A stretch of DNA of 64,000 nt. Source: Marthasterias glacialis (Eukaryota; Echinodermata; Asteroidea; Forcipulatida; Asteriidae). Below, piece by piece: positions 47,863-58,500 of this stretch (positions are counted from its first letter, which is position 1; every line of letters begins with the position of its first letter). The stretch covers positions 9,767,110-9,831,109 of the forward strand of contig OU452227.1 of the NCBI GenBank assembly GCA_911728455.2, in the 5' to 3' direction. The position numbers and the translations under genes are program-made. Below the pieces are notes generated by a model. The model saw only the letters and a program-made list of their open reading frames with translations. It was not told the DNA's origin and did no database searches.

Positions 47863-47960
47863 TTCAACGAAGTCCAACATCTAAAACATTGGACTCTGAC
47901 TATGGCCGTATGCCTGCTCCCATGTTTTTATAGACAAATTTGAAGACGGCAAATTTGTCG

Positions 47961-50900
47961 TCACCTGGCTAATTTATCACTTTTTGAGTGTCCGCCTGAA
48001 ACCCTGTTCATCTCCAATGTTCTCTCATCCGGTATCCCTGTGTCTTGTCCTAAAGACACCTCTTGAGGTGGTTCCTCAGGGGACCATTTTGGGTCCCTCT
48101 CTGGAGTGAAAGGATCAGCAGCAGTTACATCAATCATCTCTGTCTTGGTTGGAATGGTTAGTCTCTGGGAGTGCAACATCATGCGGTAAGGTTTGACGTC
48201 CGTCCGGAAGCTGTATGTGAAATCCCCAACGACTGGGTGTCCTATACTCCAGCAGTGCACACGCAGTTGATGCCTTCGTCCTGCACAGCGGTCAATATAT
48301 ATGAGCTGGTATAAATCATTGGTAGACAGTGGTTTTTATCAAAATCTGTTTTCCTTTTGGGAGCATCTCAATAGTCGGAACACGATGCACATTTGGATTG
48401 GTTAAGTCTTCCAACAGGCATACATGGACCGGTCTGTTGCGTACTTTTAAAATAGCTTCATTGTGTTACTTGTTCTTGTCCCATTGCTGTGTGTGAAAAG
48501 GAAGGCTTGGAAGGGAGGTCTTCATGTAGGTCAGCCAGGCACTAAAACAAAAATGCAAACCTACAAATAAGCAGCAGAGACCACTAATGCATAGGACCTA
48601 CGACACACTGATGCCTGGGGCCTTTGGAACACTGGTGCCTATTGCCTTTGGAACACTGGAGCATAGGGCCTACAGAACACTGGTGCCTAGGGCCTAGGGA
48701 ACACTAGGGCCTAGGGAACACTAGTGCTTAGGGCCTAGGGAACACTGGTGCCTAGGGCCTAGGGAACACCGGTGCCTAGGACCTACGAAACACTGGTGCC
48801 TAGGGAACACTGGTGCTTGGGACCTACATAACACTGGTGCTTTGGGCCTATGGAACACTGGTGCCTGGGGCCTTTGGAACACTGGTGCCTAGGGCCTAGG
48901 GAACACTGGTGCCTGGGACCTACATAACACTGGTGCTTTGGGCCTATGGAACACTGGTGCCTGGGGCCTTTGGAACACTGGTGCCTGGGGCCTAGGGAAC
49001 ACTAGGGCCTAGGGAACACTGGTGCCTAGAGCCTAGGGAACACTGGTGCCTAGGGCCTTTCGGAACACCGTTGCCTAGACCCTACAGAACACTGGTGCCT
49101 TGGGCCCACTGCATGTCCCAGAGGTCAGCCCCCAATAGTTACCTGTGACTGGTTTGAGGAGCACTTTACTTGCAGGACTGCCATCATACAGCCCCCTCTG
49201 CAAAACAGACAATTTAGTGATGGCCGACAGGATCTTGACCTCGGATTGACCCCGGTGGAGGTCACTGTCTGCAACACACATCATGTGAGTGTATCCCTCT
49301 GCTGGGTTGGGATATACTGGTTTGTCTATCAACAGGAAGTCTGGTTGTACATGGCCTCTGACCTTTTTAAAGCACAGGGAAATCATTGTTAGCAGGAATG
49401 TGAACTTCTATGAAGAAGAATTACATTCTGGCAATCGGCAGCTCTTTTTTTACCAAAAAGTACATCGAGCTGTTGTGAAAATGACTTTGATTTGTCATTG
49501 ACAAGCATCTTTCATTCTGAGAGGCATCCTCATCATGATAAAGGCAATTTCAAACTAATCATGATTGCCTCTTACTGTCTGTGACTCAACTCAATAGATT
49601 CAGAGTTCAAACTCAACAATTTTTAACTTGGTTTTGGATGACAGCAAGTCCTTTGAAGTATATACAGTCCTGATTGCTTCATTCTTGAAAGGGCAGGGGC
49701 ACCAAGCCATTTTCTACTTGACAAAGGACACCTCTATGAGGAAATTGTAAATTTCTATTGGAACATTTCAAGGGCACCAGGGCAATGAGGGGCAATTGCC
49801 TCCGTTGCCTCTGTGAAGTATCAGACCTGATTATGTAGGACAACTCTCATTCTCTTAACAAACCTGAACGCTGAAAAAGGAAACAAAATAAGACTGCCCC
49901 AGTCAAAATCCAATTGTAGATTTTGCCAAAGTGATGTTTGATTGATTGATGACTGCAGCCCTCAACAAGTCATGCTCGATTGCTTCATAACACTAGCAGG
50001 TCTGGTGTTGATTTCACAAAGCAATAGGACTAGTCTTATCTCGAGTTAGGACGAGTAACTAGTCCTAACTTGTAGGACTTGTCAACAGTTAGGACTAGTC
50101 CTAAAAGTGAGGACTAGTTTTGTGAAATCCATCCCAGGGCTTGATTTCACAAAGAGCTTAAGATTGACTTTAAGATGTGTTTAAAATGTTGCTACGCAAA
50201 AAGTGTGATGTCACAATACAATTCACTATGGAAATGTTGACAGCTTGATGAATCTTAGTGCTTTGTGAAATTGAGATCTGGTATAACTCTGTTTGGTGGT
50301 ACACTGGAATTATTGCACAAGGTTGGATTGGGGAAAAATCAAAGCTTGGACAAGTTGTGGTGGTTGTCGGTGTACATGATTTATAGCGGACCTAGATTTC
50401 AATGGAGGCCACGGAGGCCATGGCCTCTGTTGCCCTGGTCTTGGCATTGGTGCCCCTTCAAAAGCTACCCATAGACTTCAAGTGCCCCTTGCAAAATGAA
50501 AATGGCCTTGCCCTCTCAAAGATGAAATCCCACGCCTGTTATAGTTTCTTCCTGTAGATGAAATGGGAGTTTTCTTCACTGCTTAGTGCTTACTCACCAG
50601 AGCGTAGTAGCATTTGTTCACCTCACGTTTCTTGAACTTTTCCATCGCATCAGCAGATGCTCTCTTGTTTAACGCAATGCACAGATTGCCACTGGTAGAA
50701 TAATCTAAACGGTGAACAAACCTGCAAGACGTGATAAAAAAAAAATTCAAAGTTGTGATAATTTGACATTTTTTTCTTAGGGTTTGAAACTTGGATGTGG
50801 TCCAACCTTGATGAGCTTCCTCTTCAACTCCCTTGAAAAGCTTCCAGGCCTTGATCTAAACCGAGGCCACCGAGGCCATTGGCCTCGTGCCCTGTCAAGT

Positions 50901-51348
50901 TGGCCAGCATGCCCTTCAGAAAAATTGCACTATCACTACCAACTTGGCCAGCATGCCCTTGTACAATTTCTCTGATTTGGCCAGCAAAGGCCTGCCCCCA
51001 ATTTTCTTAAGATCCAGTCCTGCTTCAACTCCCAAGAGAGTTCCTTATTTTCACACATGAAAGTTTGAGCGCAAGTTCTCACCTAAATTGGTGACAAACG
51101 CTAGCATCCACAAGCTCTGGAAATCGATGGGCAAGCTGTGTGGCCACCGTTATCTTATCTTGAGTGTCATTACTGTTGATCTTGACATCGTAGTGTTTAT
51201 CCACAACAATGTAGTTACTGCTCTTGTAGAGAATGTCTAAATCATCGATGGTGGCAGCCTTGTTCATACCAAGTAGTCTTCTATGCAGCCATGCATTCAG
51301 CCGGTATAAGTTCACTTCAATATTTCGTAGATATTTACGTACATTCAT
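47961..51348 (-). CDS. RPUSD1: RluA-family pseudouridine synthase RPUSD1, four exons, complete
   Basis: Stand-alone RNA pseudouridine synthase of the RluA family. Exons: 51348-51083, 50721-50598, 49362-49143, 48280-47961; 930 nt, 309 aa (human about 312). Frame is kept at all three junctions. Domain signatures: IVVDKHYDVKINS (like VVNKHWDVRIDS of human), the catalytic motif VHRLDYSTSGNLC with Asp95, VNKCYYAL-VRGHV, GLYDGSPASKVLLKPVTG, and RRHQLRVHCWSIGHPVVGDFTY. The C-terminal about 60 residues (after PFTPERDPKWSPEE) are low-complexity and not conserved in my memory of the family. The start gives about 35 residues before the conserved domain, more than in human; Met28 (LGMNKAATIDD) is an alternative start. 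Intron 3 carries a 24-bp minisatellite. The gene is head-to-head with CHTF18. The acceptor before exon 3 (TTTAAAAAG) has a weak pyrimidine tract. Confidence 0.95.
48604..49105. repeat. 24-bp minisatellite in RPUSD1 intron 3, about 20 diverged units
   Basis: Units of GGAACACTGGTGCCTAGGGCCT type, 18-30 bp with frequent loss or gain of a CCTAGGG block. It ends about 40 bp before (plus strand) the exon 3 donor region at 49143. Confidence 0.9.
49665..49830. mobile_element. Short element of family C in RPUSD1 intron 2
   Basis: CAGTCCTGATTGCTTCATTC to GTATCAGACCTGA, with AAATTGTAAATTTCTATTGG and GGGGCAATTGCCTCCG, as in 14596-14773. Confidence 0.75.
49998..50137. mobile_element. Fold-back related to family E in RPUSD1 intron 2
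   Basis: TTGATTTCACAAAGCAATAG at the left and TAGTTTTGTGAAATCCATCC at the right. Interior of repeated TAGGACTAGTC/GACTAGTCCTAA palindromes. Confidence 0.75.
50138..50277. mobile_element. Fold-back element, family E, adjacent to the previous one
   Basis: GGCTTGATTTCACAAAGAGC to TTAGTGCTTTGTGAAATTGA. The interior GTGTGATGTCACAAT and CACTATGG match 5886-6035 in reverse. Confidence 0.75.
50386..50537. mobile_element. Short element of family D in RPUSD1 intron 2
   Basis: GGAGGCCACGGAGGCCATGG, GCCCTGGTCTTGGCATTGG, CCTTGCCCTCTCAAAGATG, ending CCCACGCCTG. Same order as 10692-10855. Confidence 0.7.
50845..51022 (-). mobile_element. Short element of family B in RPUSD1 intron 1
   Basis: CAGGCCTTGATCTAAACC, then GAGGCCATTGGCCTCG, GCCAGCATGCCCTTCAG and CCTGCCCCCAATTTTCTTAA; reverse orientation relative to 41878-42046. 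Confidence 0.8.
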
Positions 51349-52558
51349 GGTTGAAGTGCCTCACTTGGAAACAGGAAAGTAAATAAGTCAATGAGGAAAA
51401 TGGTTAACATCACATTTTCTTCATTTATGTCATTTTTTTTTAAGCATGCTTGGGTTTCACATTAAAAAAAGGTTTTTTCTCTTGTTTCTCTTCGTCTTCA
51501 TCTGATAAGATTTGAATGGCAAACTAAACTGAAGTAACCAAGATATGCAGGTTTAAACTAAATAAGCTATATGAGTATAAATAGGAATGGAGGGTATGCA
51601 CAGCCGTTTTCCTCCAGTAAACTTTAATGTGGCCGTTTTGACCTCAATGAGGGCGCTGTAACATGTTGTACATGGAGGTCTCTATGGGACTCGTGATGTA
51701 TTGTCAGATGCATTTGGCTTTTGTTTGATTCGACTAAAGATAAGGATTGCCAATTTTAAAATATGGCCCTGTTGTTCTAAATGAAAACAAGTTGTTGTTT
51801 TTTTTAATTTCCCTTGTAATTTGCATGATTTGATTGAATTTTGTTTTGCAACAAAACTAAAAAATATTAAAATTTAAATAACTTAAAATAGATGTAGGTT
51901 ATTTAAAACAATACTATATCTAAAATTTAACAACTCAACTATACCATACAATTACAAGCATTAATTTTGCTCTTAAAAGTGTTATCCTGTTTTCACACAC
52001 ATCATTGTCAAAGGTCAGCACTCCACTACTGACTGTAGTCTGCACAACGAACTTGGGGGAGGCAATGCCCATGGGCGCCGCCATGTTGAAATATCCCATC
52101 ATACACTGCTCCAAATAATTTCTTTGCCTGGTGCGCGAACACTTTGGCCCAAAGTTTGGGCAACCACAATCGTGTGAATTTACAGGGAACCAGCTGTGAT
52201 GTTTTGGTAGCTTTCGCGGGAACATATTCATCGGGCAGCAGAGAGAGAGCTACACTTCACTTGTCAAGTAAAACATCATTATATCGCGTGTGATCTGTAA
52301 AGTGTATTAATTGAAAATGAAGATAGGAATTCCTTTATTAGTGGACCGTTTAATGGGCTGACATATTACGATTATTTTGAACAGTATTTCTGAACACGAG
52401 AACTGGAGAAGTTAAAACAGTCTGACCCCACCAGCTGACCAGCCCTCTGTGGATTAATCTTCGTCAGTTGAGAACGACTGTTGAGGGTTGTTTTTAGATC
52501 ATCTAAGTACTGCTACTGGATTTTTCAACCAAGTAAAAAGTATAGTCAAATAGTTATC
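51349..52558. promoter_or_regulatory. Divergent (head-to-head) promoter interval RPUSD1/CHTF18
   Basis: 1.2 kb between the two start codons. No gene is recognised inside. A YY1-like AACATGGCGGCG on the minus strand (near 52075-52087) sits in the least AT-rich part. TATA boxes were not assigned. Promoter function is inferred from arrangement only. Confidence 0.5.
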
Positions 52559-55500
52559 ATGGAAGATGATTTTGACTTTGAGAATGAATATGCGGATGAT
52601 TTTGACGCACTACGAGAAATGGAAATGGAAATGGAAGGTAGGCTAGGCCTGTCGTATACTCTGTTAAGCCAAACTAATCGGCATTCCGTTTGAAATTAAA
52701 ATAAATGTAAAAATGACTAATGAATGTATACAATTTAACTATAAATTATAAATGCATATTTGTTGTTACTGGATTATTCCCTGACTATCTGATTAAAACT
52801 AAGGCAAAATGCTGGCTGCCACTTTATCTCCCTTAATTTAGGTCAAATTATATCCTTACGTGTCCAGAAATGTTGACAGAGTACATGTATATATACAGAG
52901 AGAGGAACAGACACTCTGAACGATTTTAAAGTCTCAAAATCATTAAAAAATAATCCAATTTCACGTCTACGCTGGGCTTGACAACGCTACTCGCTAAATG
53001 CCATTTTAGTTTCTTTGGGCTTGATTTGTTTTTTTTAAAGGTCAATAGCGTTTTATCTACCAATTCCTCAAGAGGAATATTAAAAAAAGGGAAACAAAGC
53101 CCAACATCCATTACAAAATCTAAAAAATCACTTAGAAAGTGGCAGCCGGATATGGAAACTTTTCCAAAACTAAAAGTGATAAACATTTTTAGTGCTGAAT
53201 TACAACGTCTTTGAAAAGGTAAAATTTAAATTATAAAAGTTTAACAAGTTGTAGGCCCATATTTTGTGAAGATTGGTTTAATGTTAAGCCAACAGTCACA
53301 ATAGTGCACTCAATTTTTGTTGTTTTTGATAAATACTTTTAGCATCAGAGAAAGGTTTGACTCAAAAGAAAATCACGTCTTCAGTAGCTGTTAGCCAACC
53401 TCAGAGTTCCTCGGCTGAAAACTGTCTTCAGACCTCAACAAGGGAAAAAGCCAAATCAACAACAACCAATGGACTCCACCAACTCCATAAGAGTCAATCA
53501 GACCCAGTGTCTGCGCTGAACAAAGACAATCAAATGTCAAAAAGACTTAAAAATGGACTCTCACGAGAAGAACAGGAGGATACCTTATCGGAGAGGAGAG
53601 CCAAGAAACGAGACATTGAAGAGATGTTTGGGCCATTGTCTGACAGCGAAGATGAGTTGGTCATAGATGCTCCACTTCCAACTCTCAGTAAGAAGAAATC
53701 TTTATTTTTTCTTTTCCTGTGATGTACAAGAAGACGCACTTAAAACCTCAGTTGCAGATCATCCCAAAAATCAAGACACTTGAGCATTACAAGATTTCTC
53801 TCGAATAAACAGACTCATTAATTGGCTGACACTTTTTAATTGTGCTTTTAATGGAAGATGCTTTATTTGGGCTTATCGTTAAAAAAAGAAAAATGATAAA
53901 AAGCTTGAAATTCTAACCCTAGTTTAATTTCTTCATCAGCACCAACTGCAAAACGCGCCCGGAAGCTTTTCCCAGATTCCAACAAAACAGCCGATAAGAG
54001 CACAATCACGCCACCTGCCTCACCAACAGCCAATGAGAAGATCCTCCAACAAGTTCAAAGACACCGAGAGCAGGCCGTGCCGCAAGGTCAAACCCTTGAC
54101 CACAAGAGGGCACTTTCCACTGGTGCTCTGCAGCATCCAGACAGACCAGTGGGATACAGACGTCTTCAGATATTGCTGAGGGAACCGCCAGGTTTGTCGG
54201 CTCGACTAACCTCACAAGACGGGCGACGAGTCTACTTAAGGATGAAGGAAGTCGAAACTGTTGAGGATAAGATGGTGAGAAAAATAATAATTATTGTCAA
54301 AATGCAATTGTAACAATAAAGACTTTATTTCCTCAAGAAACTTTCATCAGACTTTTCTTTGCAAACTTGTATTAATTTACCTGCCAAAAATTACTCTTAT
54401 TTATTTCTCAATTTTTAAAAACAGTTTAAAAAATTACTGTGAACTTAAAAGTACTGTGAATTGATATCCCTGTCCCTGTTGACATTTTTACCTGCTTCGT
54501 TCATTTTTACAGAAGGGTAAGACTGTCTCCAAGCCAAGCCGGGCTGGTCCTCTTCGCCTTCTGTCAACCCCCATTGAGCTGATGAGAGATGAACTTGAGA
54601 ATGAGGTAAAACAAGAGATGGAAAAAAGAACGAAAAAAAATAACAGCCACAGTAACTGTGCTATATGCATACATGGGTCCAGATAGGACCATAATTGAAG
54701 TCCAATGGTTTAATAGGGCAGGCCTTGATCTTAACCGAGGCCACCGAGGCCATTGGCCTCATGCCCTGTCAAGTTGCCCAGCATGCCCTTCAGAAAAATT
54801 GCACTGTCACTACCAACTTGGCCTGCATGCCCTTGTACAATTTCTCTGATTTGACCAGCAAAGGCCTGCCCCCGTTTTTCTTAAGATCGAGGTCTTATAG
54901 GGGTTTGTTTTACTTTGTTTAGATTGAGGAGCCATTCATTAAATAACACGAGATAATTAGATACTGCCACCCTACAGACCTGATTGCTTCGTTCTTGAAA
55001 GAGCAAGGGCACCAAGACATTTTCTTCTTGAGAAAGGGCACCTCTATGAGGAAAATCAAAAATTTCTAGTGGAACATTTCAAGGGCACCAAGGCAATGAT
55101 CAGGGGCAATGGAGGCAATTGCCTCCGTTGCCTTCGTCATGTCTCGGGCCTGATCCTACTTACCTATCCTCTTCGTCCCTGGAGGGACATGCGTCCATGG
55201 GTTACCAAAATGGGATTTGTTTTTATTAGGGTGGGGTTGTTAACCCCCACGTCCAACCCCCAACCTGGAGGACCAGGGGGCCGTGGTTCGTCTGATGTCT
55301 TACCATCAGACTCTTGGCTTGGTTCAACCTACCAGTATAGCCCTTGGGTTCATCGAGATACACAAGCAAAGATTATAGAGGGCTGAAGGTGCAAGATGGC
55401 GAACTGGAGCTCTCTCTATTGTTAGAAAGTGAATTACACATGGGCTCCATTTCGGCAAGTGAATATTTTGTTTCCCATTGACAGCAATGGTAACTGTCTC

Positions 55501-58500
55501 CACTGATCTGCACCGATCTGTTGTATCAAAAGAGTCACTTACTGAAATGGCGTCCAGTGGGATTTCTCATTTCAGCCCGAGTTTCTCATCTTGCGCCTTC
55601 GGCGCTCTATAATCTTTGTACACAAGCCACTCTACCACAAGGTCGCTGTCCCATTTAGAGTAGAGTAACTTCCATGGTGCACCACAATCGTCTTATTTTT
55701 TAACCAGAATTTTCAGCAAAAGTTACTTATTTATTTATTTGATTAGTATGTGGTGCTTTTATATTTGCTCTCAGTTATTCCATCGTTTCCTTCTTTTCCA
55801 CAGAGACATGAGAGATTAATGAAAGATGCTGACAGTATCTCATCCCGTCTCACGAGGTATCAAAGTATTTTTCTTGTAAAAAAAAGAAAGCGTTTCATAG
55901 AAAACAAACTCTCAAATCTGTAATGAGTGCTAAGTCACAAGATATTGTGACAGTGTGTTGAACAGAAATACCACAAAGTTCAATCTCAAAGTGTTCAATT
56001 CTTTGTTTCTTGATCGTATTAATCAGAGATCTAGCTAAGAAACTGGATATGGTTGAGGCTGAGGAGGCGGACGATGAGAGAGAAGACGAAGAAGAAGTTG
56101 AAGAGAAGTCCTCTGAACTGTGGGTCGATCAGTACGCCCCAAAGCGCTACACAGATCTGCTCAGTGATGATGTGAGTATCACAATAGAATATCTAGGGGA
56201 GGAGGGGTTCTGTCCGATATGTAGGCGTGGTTTCGCACAATCAATCAATCAATCGATCAATCAATCAGTCAATCAATCAATCAATCAAAACAATTTATAC
56301 CGTACCAATGTCCGTACAAAAATAAGTTCAAATCTGCTTTGACAAACAAAAATATTACATCGAAAATTGTAACAAGGGGACCATTATCCCACAGCCAAAG
56401 ATGTACTAAATGGTTATGTCGTATTTTTCTACAGAAGTGTGGGGCTATAGTTTGCCAGTCTAATAGTTGCTGCTGCACAAAGTGCTACTGTGCAGCAGCT
56501 ATATTGGTTTTGTATGTACAGAGTTGAGCAGGTGGACAAGTGCTGTACGAAGGCTCAGCCAGGTCCTGGTTTCTTTTGTTCTGTGGGCGTTGGCACTTTG
56601 AAATGTCACTGGTATGCGTGAGTAAAGTGGTGAAGTGGCTTTAGAATTCAAATGGGTTTTCTGTCTTTTCTTGAAAATGTTCACATTTGGCGAAGTGTTG
56701 ATGTCCGTAGGGAGATGGTCCATAATATAGGTACTGCGCCGCAAAATACAAGGCTTCCTTAAAAAGTTTTCATTTGGGAACATAGAGAAGAAGTTCACAA
56801 GAAGAATGTAGGTTGCGAGAAGATGACTAAAGTTGTTGTAATATCAGTGTTATATAGGGGTACGAGAGGGTACTGTAGACCATGTGACCTGTGATATCAC
56901 ATGTTTTCACAAGAGCCACAGGCTGGACTTTCTGCAGACATAATTTATACACAATTTAAAACAAAATGTTGCGTTTTATGGAAATTGCTCTGTGCCATTT
57001 TTATCCACTTTTGAGATAAAATTGGTTGTTTTTACTGTTCTGGATTTTAATGTGCTAATTATGATGCAAGATGTACAATTTCTCATATGACCAGTGTTGT
57101 ATCTTGCCTTCCAGCAAATGCCTGGGAATTTACAAGGTCTCTATTTTTGTAAACAAGGTGACAAGGTCTACGGGCTGCAGGGACCTGGAAGTAAATGCTA
57201 GCACTTTGTATCTTAGTTTGCCAATAACCAATAACCAACAATATCCCTTTTGTATTCCACTCACAACAGGGAATAAATCGCAACCTTCTCTTCTGGCTGA
57301 AACTCTGGGACATGCTGGTATTTGGGAAAGAGAGGAAACAGAGGAAAAAAACACATCAACAACAACAACAACAACAACAAAAACAACCTGATGGCAAGGA
57401 CCCGAAGCAGTTTAAGAACAACTTCAAGAACAAGTTCCAACAGGAGGAAGTACAAGAGGTAATATTCTGATTGGACCTAACATTTGTCATCATCATTGAA
57501 AAATAAATTCCTTCTAGAATGCGCTTAGTAGCACGTATGAATTTTGGAAGATTATCAGAAGGGAAACAGGGAAACAAACATTGATATATCAGTATTTGTT
57601 TTTATTGCATTTTTACCTGGATCCATCGTTCACTATATAGAGTAACTCAAGACCAAAACCCACAGACTTTGGTGAGTTTAGTTTGCCTGGCGTCATTCAA
57701 ATTTGCGGGAACAAGTAAAACAAAACCAGCCAGCCAAAGTATGACATTTCATTTAGGCGAGGATAGCTACGGGTGATAGAGAAAAGTTAAATGTGCTAGA
57801 AAAATTCCTCTCTTTTTATTGAGGTTGCATATAAAGCCATACCCCTCTTCGCAAGGAGTGTCGTGGACAACGGTCTAGTACACCAGACTTGAGTTCTTGT
57901 GCTGCCAGAGTGTAGGTTCAGATCCTGGTCATGGCACTCGTGTCTTTAGCAAGACACTGAACTATAATTGCTTCGTTCTTCGGACAGGATGTGAAGCCGT
58001 AGGTCCTGTGTGTTGTGTGATGCACATAAAAAAAAGCCAGTACACTTATTCTTAGAAGGGGTGTGCCCTGTTTTTTCTGGTATAGTTTGATCAACTTGTA
58101 AGCCCTTACAAGTTGCAAAATTCTGACTTTGACATGCAATGCCTGGTGTTGAAATAATTCGTGTTTTGAGACACTCATCGGACGTAGATAAAGCACTATT
58201 GACCCCCTTGCACCAACACACACAGTACACAGCCACTGTCTGCCACGCTCACCATTTTGGGTGTCTGATTGCGAAAAATTTTGGTAAGCCTGTAAACACT
58301 GCATTGCCTAAAGTTCGCACGACACTGTACAACACACAGGGATATTGACTTTCAAAATGGCGCTAACAAGATTATTGTGATGATGATGTCAGGGCCAAAT
58401 TTCATGTCACTGCTTACCATGGAAGTCTGCGCTTACGCCCTGTTGCGGCCCGTAGAAATACGCAAGTTACATTGCACCATCAGCGCAGAGTTATTTGGTA

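Larger units (their letters stand above)
44335..47960. other. Convergent intergenic interval between GGH and RPUSD1
   Basis: 3.6 kb holding the presumed GGH 3' UTR with a long hairpin (44469-44556), a split SINE with a nested TIR element (44790-45540), a tRNA-like head near 45640-45700, and a fold-back (46089-46234). From about 46260 to 47960 it is AT-rich with nothing recognised. Confidence 0.8.

Noticed and set aside
51935..52231. 98-codon minus-strand frame in the RPUSD1/CHTF18 interval
   Set aside because: No similarity recognised, and it overlaps the likely shared promoter; probably chance.
53530..53739. Minus-strand frame rich in serine
   Set aside because: Shadow of CHTF18 exon 2.
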